Source: an uncultured Ruminococcus sp. (GTDB lineage: Bacteria; Bacillota; Clostridia; Oscillospirales; Acutalibacteraceae). From it: a DNA stretch of 5,360 nt. The position numbers were made by a program, and so were the translations under genes. The notes beneath the pieces are model-generated. The model did not search any database and was not told the DNA's origin. It saw only the letters and a program-made list of their open reading frames with translations. The stretch is taken from the NCBI GenBank assembly GCA_902803585.1, contig CADCQO010000232.1, positions 1 through 5,360 of the forward strand, written 5' to 3'. Below are positions 1 through 5,360 of this stretch, piece after piece; position 1 is the stretch's first letter, and each line of letters opens with the position of its first letter.

Positions 1-213
1 CAAAAGCTGTTTTTCACTCTTTATAATATTGCGTGTTTTACAGTAACACACTCCTTTCTTGTTTTTGCAGTATTTTCTGCTGATTCTTTTTCAGCTTCCG
101 GACAGTTTTCATCCGGCTGATATTTTTCCTGTGCATCTGAACAAACCGCAGGTCTGATACAGCTGAACCTTTGCCCGCCTGACGATATTGTTAGTGCAGC
201 ATCTGATAATGCT

Positions 214-242
214 ATTATAGCACAACCGCCTTTTCAGGGCAA
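214..242 (-). promoter_or_regulatory. Leftward sigma-A promoter
   Basis: On the minus strand a TTGCCC -35 (237-242) and a perfect TATAAT -10 (214-219) are separated by exactly 17 bp. The -10 is preceded by TGC, which fits an extended -10. Transcription would start near position 207 and run out of the window to the left. The gene it serves is not visible. Confidence 0.65.
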
Positions 243-319
243 GGAAATATATTGGACTGCTGTAAAATAATATCCAACAAATCGGCCGGACTGCCGGTAA
301 ATTTCTGATATTATTCCAT

Positions 320-348
320 TTGAGTTTTTTTCGCAGATAGAGTAAAAT
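320..348 (+). promoter_or_regulatory. Promoter for the carboxypeptidase gene
   Basis: TTGAGT (320-325) and TAAAAT (343-348) are separated by 17 bp, giving a start near 355 and a leader of about 60 nt before the ATG at 418. Surrounding DNA is AT-rich. This is the best-spaced pair upstream of the gene. Confidence 0.6.
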
Positions 349-417
349 AAATATTACCTATATATATTTTTGCCGCTTCGGGCGGGGGTATCAATTATTT
401 ATACAGGAGTTGTTTCC

Positions 418-1752
418 ATGAAAAAAATCCTTTCCTTCTTTGTGTGTGCCGTGATGGTGCTGTCGGCGTTTTTCGTGCCGGCTGTTACGGTACATGCCGC
501 CGAATTCAAGATTGACTTTGAAACCAACTGCACGGCGCTCTATCTTGAAAACACGGACACGGAAACGGTCGTTTACCAGAAAAACGCCAACGAACGCCGT
601 TATCCCGCTTCCACTACCAAAATCATGACGTATATCATCACAGCCGAAAATGTCAAGGATATGAAAAATACGATGGTCACGGTCAAGAGCAGTGTCATTC
701 ATATGCTGGACGGCACCGGCAGTTCTGTGGCAGGACTCCGGCAGGGCGAAAAGCTCTCTGTCTATCAGCTCCTGCATTGTCTGATGATTCCTTCGGGCAA
801 TGATGCGGCGCTGGTGCTGGCGGATTATGTAGGCGACGGCGACATCAGCCGGTTCGTCACGATGATGAACCAGAAAGCGCAGGAGCTTGGCTGTGAAAAC
901 ACCCACTTTGCCAACCCTCACGGTCTGAACGACCCCAACCACTACACCACTGTCAGCGATATGGCAAAAATGGCAAAATACGCCCTGACCCTTCCGGAAT
1001 TTGCTGAGATTACCAACACCGTCACAACCGATATCATCGGTGAAGACCGCTATCTCGTCACGACAAACTCCATGATCGACCCTGTGCGGGGCGGTGATCT
1101 GTACTATCCCTATGCACACGGCATCAAGACAGGTTCCACCGGCAACGACTCCGGCTACTGTCTTGTTTCTACCGCTTCCAAAGGCGGTTATACCTATCTC
1201 TGCGTGGCGTACGGCGCACCGTATGAGGACGAAAAGGGCGAGTATTACGAAAACGGCGCGATGCGCGATTCTATCCACCTCTATCAGTGGGCGTTCGATA
1301 ACCTGAGCATCAAGACCATCATCGACAAAAACGACCTCGTGAAGGAAATCAAACTGCAGTTTGCGTGGAACAAGGACAGTATCCAGCTTTCACCTTCTTC
1401 CACCTACTCCACCATTCTGCCTGATGACCTCAAAGTCAGCAGTATTGACCGCACCTACCAGCTGCCCGAAAGCATTTCCGCACCCGTCAAAGCCGGTGAT
1501 GTCGTGGGAACGGTCACACTCAGCTATGCCAATCAGGAGCTGGCAACTCTCAGCCTTGTCGCCTCTGAAAGCGTTGACCGCAGTGAACTGCTCACCACTC
1601 TTGACGCTGTCAAAAATATTGTCGTTTCCCGCTGGTTCATCATTGTCGTGCTTGTCCTGCTTCTCCTTACCATTATCTATGTCATTATCCGCCTCATCTA
1701 CCGCCGTAAAATGCGCTCTCAGCGTCCCGTCAAAAAATACCGCAAATTCTGA
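418..1752 (+). CDS. D-alanyl-D-alanine carboxypeptidase (peptidase S11, low-molecular-weight PBP)
   Basis: The product is a 444-residue serine DD-carboxypeptidase of the DacA/DacF type. Enzymes of this family remove the terminal D-Ala from peptidoglycan stem pentapeptides outside the cytoplasmic membrane and so limit cross-linking. All three penicillin-binding motifs are present in order: STTK at 65-68 (nucleophile Ser65, Lys68), SGN at 126-128 and KTGS at 237-240. The family's NPHGL segment is at 166-170. Residues 1-28 form a signal peptide with a likely cut after VHAA. About 300-385 matches the position of the beta-rich PBP5 C-terminal domain. A hydrophobic helix at about 405-427 followed by a very basic tail (RRKMRSQRPVKKYRK) anchors the protein in the membrane. 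The start is the ATG at 418, with AGGAG (405-409) 8 nt upstream. A TTG at 370 would add 16 residues but has no ribosome site and would spoil the signal peptide. No strong intrinsic terminator follows, so some read-through into the next gene is possible. Which paralogue this is (vegetative or sporulation) cannot be told. Confidence 0.95.
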   Translation: MKKILSFFVCAVMVLSAFFVPAVTVHAAEFKIDFETNCTALYLENTDTETVVYQKNANERRYPASTTKIMTYIITAENVKDMKNTMVTVKSSVIHMLDGTGSSVAGLRQGEKLSVYQLLHCLMIPSGNDAALVLADYVGDGDISRFVTMMNQKAQELGCENTHFANPHGLNDPNHYTTVSDMAKMAKYALTLPEFAEITNTVTTDIIGEDRYLVTTNSMIDPVRGGDLYYPYAHGIKTGSTGNDSGYCLVSTASKGGYTYLCVAYGAPYEDEKGEYYENGAMRDSIHLYQWAFDNLSIKTIIDKNDLVKEIKLQFAWNKDSIQLSPSSTYSTILPDDLKVSSIDRTYQLPESISAPVKAGDVVGTVTLSYANQELATLSLVASESVDRSELLTTLDAVKNIVVSRWFIIVVLVLLLLTIIYVIIRLIYRRKMRSQRPVKKYRKF

Positions 1753-1759
1753 GATGCTC

Positions 1760-1772
1760 CGGTCAGTGACCG
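1760..1772. repeat. 13-bp perfect palindrome after the carboxypeptidase gene
   Basis: CGGTCAGTGACCG reads the same on both strands. It starts 8 bp after the stop codon and ends 20 bp before the next promoter. It lacks a T-run, and as RNA it could form only a 4-bp stem, so I do not call it a terminator. An operator role is possible but unsupported. Confidence 0.3.
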
Positions 1773-1791
1773 CTGAAACGCAATGTTCTGT

Positions 1792-1820
1792 TTGACTCCT
1801 GTGCTCTTTCGTGGTATATT
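1792..1820 (+). promoter_or_regulatory. Promoter for the LRR lipoprotein gene
   Basis: TTGACT (1792-1797, five of six consensus bases) and TATATT (1815-1820, five of six) are 17 bp apart. This predicts a start near 1827 and a leader of about 68 nt. It suggests that the downstream gene is transcribed independently of the carboxypeptidase gene. Confidence 0.75.
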
Positions 1821-1894
1821 ACTATCAGAATATCCAAACAAAACAGCACAATTGTAACTTGTATCCGCATCACTGAAGAAAAGGAGATCAACAG

Positions 1895-3799
1895 ATGAAA
1901 AAGAATTTCAAAAAAAAGACAGCCGCTGTGGTCTGCTTTGTTTCTCTGCTTCTGACCCTCAGCACGACAGGCTGCAGCAAAGCGCAGAACAAAGACAGCA
2001 ATGATAAGGCATCGTCACAGGTCAGCGTTTCCGAAACCTCAGATATCAGCTCGCCTGCATCATCGGGTACTCAGAGCCAGACCTCCCAGACATCTGAAAA
2101 ACAATCCAGCGGCAGCAAAACCTCAGAAACCACCAGTTCCTCTGAATCATCGGACAAACAGAGCCAGACTTCCGAAGCGTCCCGTCAGGAAACCAGCAGT
2201 GACGAGAAATCTGAAACAGCCAGTTCGTCCGCACCTGAAACATCACACGAACAAAGCCAGACTTCTGAATCATCTTCACAGGAAAGCAGTCCGGCATCAG
2301 CCAGCAGCTTTTCCTATTCTGAAGACGACAGCGGAAATATCATTCTGACCAAATACAACGGCAGAGAAGCCGCCCCCGAAATTCCCTCCTCCATTGACGG
2401 AAAGAAGGTCACCGCCATCGGTGAAAGCTGTTTTGCAGGCAACACTGCCGTCAAAACCATCTCTATCCCTGAGGGCATCTCCCAGATCGGAGATTACGCC
2501 TTTGAGTGCTGCACCTATCTTGCGGGGCTGACTTTGCCGGCTTCTCTGAGAACCATCGGTGAAGGCGCTTTTTCCGCCTGCATTCATCTCCCTGAGGCTG
2601 TCTTCCCTGACAATCTTGAGGTCATCAGAAAAGGCGCTTTTCTCTACTGCTCTGCACTGAAAGAGCTTGAACTGCCCGCCGGACTGCAGGAAATCGGCAA
2701 TTTCGCTTTTTCAAACTGCAGCTCCGTCACGTCTGTTTCCATCAAAAGCACCAGCCTCCAGAAACTTTCCGACAGGCTTTTCTGTGACTGCACCAAGCTG
2801 ACAGAAGTGCGCTCACAATATCCCCTCGAATCAATCGGCGCGGAAACATTCAGACAGTGTACTTCTCTGACAACGGTGTCCCTGCCCGCCGCCCTGCAGT
2901 CAGTAGGAGATTACGCCTTCGACTGCTGCACCGCACTGACAGAGGTTCCCGTTCAGGCCGATTTTGTTTCCGGAACAGCTTACCACAACTGCTACAACAT
3001 TCCGGGCTATGTGCCCTCTGAAGAGGACGAGAACGACCGGACCCGTCCCGGCAGATCCTACGATCTTCCAAAGCCTGACACGCTCGGCTCCATCGCAGGC
3101 AGTGACAGCCTTTTTGATGAAGCACGGTTCGCCGGCTACCACAGCATCAGCAACGATGAATTTGAACAATGGAGCCAGCAGTATGTTGACTTCTGCAAAC
3201 AGAACAACATTCCCGCATCCCTCGATGAATTATTCTATACGAAACTTTACAAAGGGGAATTCATGCCCCACTATACGGCGATGGCGGCTGTTGAAAATCA
3301 CGACCCTGACATGATGAAACAAGCAGAAAGGGCTTTCGGAAAGGGCTATGAAGAAACCTACCGCATGATCGATCACGGTCTGTACACGGAACTCAGGCGT
3401 GGAAAAATGTTTGAGGATGTGGTGCTTTACAGCGGGGTGTATGACAGTCAACTCATAGCTGCTGCGGGTACAGACGAGGTTCCCACACTTGAACAGCTGA
3501 AAGACGCTGTCGGCACGACTTTTACAGACCCGATCATGATAAGCACCTCTACCGATATCGGAATCGCCTGCAATTTCTCCAGCACCGTCTTTATCATTTA
3601 CGCTTCAAAGGAAAGCATCAACAATCTCGGTGCTGTCAGCATTGACAGTATCGCCCCCACAGTCGAAAAAGAAGTCCTGATGTCAAGCAACGCAGCATAC
3701 CGTATTCTTGATGTCGGCACAATGGCTGTTGATACAAACGATTCCCATGACGGGTCAACACAAGTTTACCGCAACTATGTGAAAGTGGAGCTGCTCTGA
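1895..3799 (+). CDS. Predicted lipoprotein with BspA-like LRRs and an ADP-ribosyltransferase-like C-terminal domain
   Basis: A 634-residue secreted protein. AAGGAG (1881-1886) lies 8 nt before the ATG. A basic N-terminus, hydrophobic core and TTGC at 24-27 make a likely lipobox with Cys27 as the lipidated residue; Thr at -3 is less usual. Residues 28-140 are a low-complexity Ser/Thr/Gln/Glu stalk with three QSQTS-type repeats, probably crossing the wall. Residues 140-175 resemble the usual lead-in to BspA-like (LRR_5) repeats. About eight repeats of 23-24 residues follow (176-366), each with the pattern GxxAFxxCxxLxxxxLPxxLxxI. After a linker, residues 405-634 look like an exotoxin-type ADP-ribosyltransferase fold. 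VLYSG at 510-514 sits where the NAD-binding Tyr-Arg motif is expected. STS is at 550-552, and ExE is at 591-593 within EKEVL, the typical catalytic turn. Ser513 replaces the expected Arg. BspA repeats commonly mediate binding to host or bacterial surfaces, so a surface-displayed adhesin-effector is an inference. The lipoprotein and LRR calls are firm; the transferase call rests on motif order only. Confidence 0.85.
   Translation: MKKNFKKKTAAVVCFVSLLLTLSTTGCSKAQNKDSNDKASSQVSVSETSDISSPASSGTQSQTSQTSEKQSSGSKTSETTSSSESSDKQSQTSEASRQETSSDEKSETASSSAPETSHEQSQTSESSSQESSPASASSFSYSEDDSGNIILTKYNGREAAPEIPSSIDGKKVTAIGESCFAGNTAVKTISIPEGISQIGDYAFECCTYLAGLTLPASLRTIGEGAFSACIHLPEAVFPDNLEVIRKGAFLYCSALKELELPAGLQEIGNFAFSNCSSVTSVSIKSTSLQKLSDRLFCDCTKLTEVRSQYPLESIGAETFRQCTSLTTVSLPAALQSVGDYAFDCCTALTEVPVQADFVSGTAYHNCYNIPGYVPSEEDENDRTRPGRSYDLPKPDTLGSIAGSDSLFDEARFAGYHSISNDEFEQWSQQYVDFCKQNNIPASLDELFYTKLYKGEFMPHYTAMAAVENHDPDMMKQAERAFGKGYEETYRMIDHGLYTELRRGKMFEDVVLYSGVYDSQLIAAAGTDEVPTLEQLKDAVGTTFTDPIMISTSTDIGIACNFSSTVFIIYASKESINNLGAVSIDSIAPTVEKEVLMSSNAAYRILDVGTMAVDTNDSHDGSTQVYRNYVKVELL
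2057..2286 (+). repeat. Degenerate repeats encoding the Ser-rich stalk
   Basis: Three imperfect copies of AGCCAGAC(C/T)TC occur near 2074, 2161 and 2256 and encode QSQTS-type units separated by Ser/Glu/Lys-rich spacers. Such tracts often change length by slippage or recombination, which would alter how far the LRR and C-terminal domains stand from the membrane. The copies have diverged at the DNA level, so recent expansion is not evident. Confidence 0.5.
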
Positions 3800-3802
3800 T
3801 GC

Positions 3803-3816
3803 ACCGGACAGCCGGT
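3803..3816. other. Small hairpin after the LRR gene
   Basis: ACCGG and CCGGT arms enclose an ACAG loop just past the stop codon. There is no T-run, so it is unlikely to stop transcription alone. The stronger hairpin about 70 bp further on does that job. Confidence 0.25.
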
Positions 3817-3882
3817 TCTGGGTACAGCCATCTTTCCGCCGAAAACAGCCATTTGATCACCACAACCGCCCATTCAAGCCAG

Positions 3883-3926
3883 AAAAAGCATTATAGCCTG
3901 CCATCAAGCGGGTTATAATGCTTTTT
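3883..3926. terminator. Bidirectional intrinsic terminator between convergent genes
   Basis: Arms 3883-3901 and 3908-3926 pair over 19 positions (17 Watson-Crick and 2 G-T) around a 6-nt CATCAA loop. The outer arms are A5 and T5, so a U-run follows the stem on both strands. The element lies 83 bp after the stop of the plus-strand lipoprotein gene and about 50 bp after the stop of the minus-strand exporter gene. It is well placed to end both transcripts. Confidence 0.9.
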
Positions 3927-3976
3927 GCTTCATCTGTGCCGGAAACTGTCAGTGTCCCCTGCATCAAAATTCCCTG

Positions 3977-4888
3977 TTATGCTGTTACATCCGGATTCAC
4001 GTGTACCATACAATGTTTGACCGCCGGAAATTCCGCTTCAATCGTATCATGTACCTTTTCGGCTGTGCTGTGCGCCTCGACCAGCGTTTTGGAAGCGTCC
4101 ATCAGTATTTCTACCTCTATATAGATTTTGGAACCGAAAAGCCTTGTTTTCATCTCGTCAATTCCTTTTACATCTTCAATCTCCAGAATGACACTGCGCA
4201 TTTCTTCTGCCGTAGCTTCGGGACAGGATTTATCCACCATTTTGTCCATCGCATCACGGAAAATATCAACCGCCGCTTTTTCGATAAATACACAAATGAT
4301 CACACCCGCCAGCGGATCAAGCACCGGTACACCCATTCTCGCCCCCAGAATGCCAATAAACGCCCCCACAGATGAAAGCGCATCTGACCGGTGATGCCAC
4401 GCATCTGCCATCAATGCACCCGAATCGACTTTTTTGGCGGCCCGTTTGGTATACTGGAACATCAGTTCTTTCACGATAATCGAAATGACTGCTGCAATCA
4501 GTGCGGGCAGTTCAGGTATGTCAATAGGGTCTTTTCCCGCATTCGCGATGCTCTCAATGCTTTTCAGCCCGATACCGATACCTGTTGCCGCAAGAATCAC
4601 CGCAAGAATCACCGCCGCAACACATTCCAGACGTTCATGTCCGTAAGGGTGTTCTTTGTCCGGTTTCTTCTTTGCAATCACAATGCCGATCATGACGACA
4701 AACGTACTGAAAACATCTGATGCAGAATGCACAGCATCGGAAATCATTGCACCCGATCCGGCAAAAATACCGCAGAGCATTTTCATCAGCGACAGCAGTA
4801 AATTCACCGCCACACTCACAACGGACACCCTCATAGCAAGGCCTGTATCCGATAAATTGTTTTTTTTCTCTGATGAACGCTGACTCAT
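3977..4888 (-). CDS. Cation diffusion facilitator (CDF) family metal exporter
   Basis: A 303-residue inner-membrane divalent-metal antiporter, close to the usual CDF length of about 300. CDF pumps act as dimers and expel ions such as Zn, Fe, Co, Ni or Cd in exchange for protons. Six membrane helices are predicted at about 20-43, 46-70, 89-108, 126-144, 166-184 and 188-206. Transport-site residues are His54 and Asp58 (HSASD, helix 2) and His165 and Asp169 (HHRSD, helix 5), an HD-HD arrangement. The interhelix site DKEHPYGH has Asp77, His80 and His84. A cytoplasmic domain from about 215 ends in VHVNPD, with candidate ligands His273, His292, His296 and Asp300. The start is the ATG at 4888-4886, 9 nt after AAGGAG (complement of 4898-4903). 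The upstream in-frame ATG at 4897 touches that site directly and is unlikely to be used. The riboswitch-like leader points to Ni, Co or Fe as substrate; protein sequence alone does not settle the metal. Confidence 0.93.
   Translation of the reverse strand: MSQRSSEKKNNLSDTGLAMRVSVVSVAVNLLLSLMKMLCGIFAGSGAMISDAVHSASDVFSTFVVMIGIVIAKKKPDKEHPYGHERLECVAAVILAVILAATGIGIGLKSIESIANAGKDPIDIPELPALIAAVISIIVKELMFQYTKRAAKKVDSGALMADAWHHRSDALSSVGAFIGILGARMGVPVLDPLAGVIICVFIEKAAVDIFRDAMDKMVDKSCPEATAEEMRSVILEIEDVKGIDEMKTRLFGSKIYIEVEILMDASKTLVEAHSTAEKVHDTIEAEFPAVKHCMVHVNPDVTA
4589..4612. repeat. Perfect 12-bp tandem duplication inside the exporter gene
   Basis: CGCAAGAATCAC occurs twice back to back. On the coding (minus) strand the copies encode VILA-VILA, residues 93-100 in the third membrane helix. 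The length is a multiple of three, so the frame is kept. Confidence 0.8.
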
Positions 4889-4922
4889 ACCAATCATCTC
4901 CTTTTGACCGTCATATCAGTAT

Positions 4923-4971
4923 AAAAAAACACCTGCGGAACAATACAAAATATTTGCTGTCCCGCAGATGT
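4923..4971 (-). terminator. Leader terminator upstream of the CDF gene (riboswitch expression platform)
   Basis: On the minus strand, arm 4971-4958 (ACATCTGCGGGACA) pairs with arm 4942-4929 (TGTTCCGCAGGTGT). All 14 positions pair, two as G-U, and seven Ts follow (4929-4923). The structure ends about 20 nt before the exporter's ribosome site, so it would stop transcription before the gene. Its first arm contains the 3' strand of the aptamer's last hairpin and the GGGACAG element. Aptamer and terminator therefore cannot form fully together, which predicts that ligand binding turns the gene on. Confidence 0.85.
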
Positions 4972-5030
4972 AAAAGTTCTGCTGCCCAGAGGCCCGACCG
5001 CATCATCACGAAGCGATCTGATCAGTTTTG
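4946..5030 (-). promoter_or_regulatory. Probable NiCo (czcD-type) riboswitch aptamer
   Basis: Reading the minus strand from 5030, CTGATCAG (5025-5018) is followed by a hairpin with arms 5017-5013 and 5009-5005. A junction segment GCGGTCGG comes next, then a short hairpin (4993-4991 with 4986-4984). A last hairpin (4982-4978 with 4968-4964) is followed by GGGACAG (4963-4957). The order of three hairpins and the junction sequences closely match what I recall of the NiCo riboswitch, in which CUGAGCAG-like and GGGACAG segments flank a four-way junction. P1 would pair CTG with CAG, plus CAAAA (5030-5026) with TTTTG (4950-4946) across a bulge, and is the weakest part. Known members sit upstream of CDF exporters and respond to Ni/Co, with Fe(II) also proposed. 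The CDF gene directly downstream supports the call. The alignment was done by eye against memory. Confidence 0.72.
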
Positions 5031-5121
5031 GTCTATGATAATACTTTATATGCGCCTGGCGGCTGTATTATTTCTGCTGTTTCGTCCGCCGGCACAGATG
5101 ATTTCCGCTTCCGGCTGTTCT
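5031..5121 (-). other. Structured 5' extension of the exporter leader
   Basis: If transcription starts near 5121, about 90 nt of leader precede the aptamer. On the minus strand this segment has GCCGG and CCGGC arms, then GGCGG and CCGCC arms that share bases with the first pair, so two alternative hairpins are possible. A TATTAT sequence just before the aptamer (minus, 5044-5039) could be a second -10 but lacks a good -35. I recognise no known RNA family and see no credible reading frame. Confidence 0.35.
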
Positions 5122-5127
5122 AACAAT

Positions 5128-5156
5128 ACTCTACCACATATTTAGTTTTTTGGCAA
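5128..5156 (-). promoter_or_regulatory. Promoter for the riboswitch-CDF unit
   Basis: On the minus strand TTGCCA (5156-5151) and TAGAGT (5133-5128) are 17 bp apart, and TGG before the -10 gives an extended -10. The start would fall near 5121, giving a leader of about 230 nt. It is back to back with the tRNA promoter; the two -35 boxes are 65 bp apart. Confidence 0.55.
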
Positions 5157-5192
5157 CTGAAATCCTGCAAAAATGCCGTATTGTGCCGAAAA

Positions 5193-5271
5193 GAAATTTT
5201 CGATAAAATGTAAATTTACTCTTGACATGGCATTCAGATAGTGCTATAATAACTAAGCAGTCGAAAATTTC
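5193..5271. repeat. 11-bp perfect inverted repeat flanking the tRNA promoter
   Basis: GAAATTTTCGA (5193-5203) and TCGAAAATTTC (5261-5271) are exact reverse complements. They bracket the whole -35/-10 region, with 57 bp between them. The left copy is itself part of a small hairpin, CGAAAA-GAAA-TTTTCG (5187-5202). The arms are AT-rich, so chance is possible. Confidence 0.5.
5222..5250 (+). promoter_or_regulatory. Perfect consensus sigma-A promoter for tRNA-fMet
   Basis: TTGACA (5222-5227) and TATAAT (5245-5250) both match consensus fully and are spaced by 17 bp. AT-rich DNA lies upstream. Transcription would start near 5257, about 20 nt before the mature tRNA. This strength is typical of stable-RNA genes. 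Confidence 0.92.
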
Positions 5272-5277
5272 ATATAT

Positions 5278-5354
<77 letters not shown>

Positions 5355-5360
5355 CACTTG

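Larger units (their letters stand above)
1..369. other. Mostly non-coding left edge with divergent promoters
   Basis: No convincing gene lies here. The stretch holds a leftward promoter (214-242) and a rightward one (320-348). Leftward of the first, the minus strand has a perfect AAAGGAG ribosome-site-like sequence (complement of 51-57). No well-spaced ATG follows it before the window edge. A GTG at 51-49 is open to position 1 but sits too close to that site. A 32-codon minus-strand open frame (136-38, beginning MHRKN and rich in Lys/Gln) ends inside the same area but has no ribosome site of its own. The leader also contains a small hairpin with CCGGA/TCCGG arms near 97-116. The leftward transcript probably serves a gene beyond the window edge, with a 5' leader of 150 nt or more. 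Confidence 0.5.

Noticed and set aside
38..136. 32-codon minus-strand ORF as an annotated gene
   Set aside because: It has no upstream ribosome site and no recognisable product. It is kept only as a finding.
370..417. TTG start at 370 adding 16 residues to the carboxypeptidase
   Set aside because: It has no ribosome site and would put a non-signal extension before a textbook signal peptide. The ATG at 418 has AGGAG at 8-nt spacing.
391..1278. 295-codon open frame antisense to the carboxypeptidase gene
   Set aside because: It lies opposite a gene with all catalytic motifs, has Cys/His/Arg-rich composition typical of a shadow frame, and no ribosome site supports it.
1760..1772. Palindrome after the carboxypeptidase gene as an intrinsic terminator
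   Set aside because: As RNA it would give only about a 4-bp stem, and no T-run follows.
4889..4897. ATG at 4897 as the exporter start
   Set aside because: It abuts AAGGAG with no spacer. The ATG three codons later has a 9-nt spacing and gives a normal CDF N-terminus.
4873..5145. 90-codon plus-strand frame over the exporter leader
   Set aside because: It overlaps the riboswitch, terminator and promoter of the minus strand, has no ribosome site, and its product resembles no family I recognise.

Overview
The window looks like chromosomal DNA from a low-to-moderate GC Gram-positive anaerobe, most likely a gut Ruminococcus/Oscillospiraceae-type Firmicute. This rests on clear AAGGAG ribosome sites, consensus sigma-A promoters with 17-bp spacers, a serine-rich lipoprotein with BspA-like leucine-rich repeats, and a metal riboswitch type common in Clostridia. 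The taxonomic call is inference; no marker gene fixes it.

Layout from left to right. Positions 1-417 are mostly non-coding and hold two back-to-back promoters: one fires left, out of the window, and one fires right into a penicillin-binding-protein-type D-Ala-D-Ala carboxypeptidase (418-1752). After a 142-bp gap with its own strong promoter comes a 634-residue predicted lipoprotein (1895-3799). It has a Ser/Thr/Gln-rich stalk, about eight BspA-type leucine-rich repeats and a C-terminal domain that reads as an ADP-ribosyltransferase of the exotoxin fold. Its STS and ExE motifs are intact, but the usual first-motif arginine is a serine. A long perfect-to-wobble hairpin (3883-3926) ends this gene and also the convergent gene on the other strand. 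That gene (3977-4888, minus) is a cation diffusion facilitator metal exporter. Its leader (about 4898-5121) carries what I read as a NiCo (czcD-type) riboswitch whose 3' part can instead form an intrinsic terminator just before the ribosome site. The right end has a perfect consensus promoter (5222-5250) driving an initiator tRNA-fMet (5278-5354).

How the parts work together: the first two genes both act at the cell envelope but each appears to have its own promoter, so a shared operon is not required. The exporter is a self-contained metal-homeostasis unit, with sensor RNA, terminator switch and efflux pump. The tRNA unit is transcribed divergently from it. The most notable items are the LRR-ADP-ribosyltransferase lipoprotein, with its altered catalytic arginine position, and the riboswitch with an unexplained, apparently structured 5' extension.
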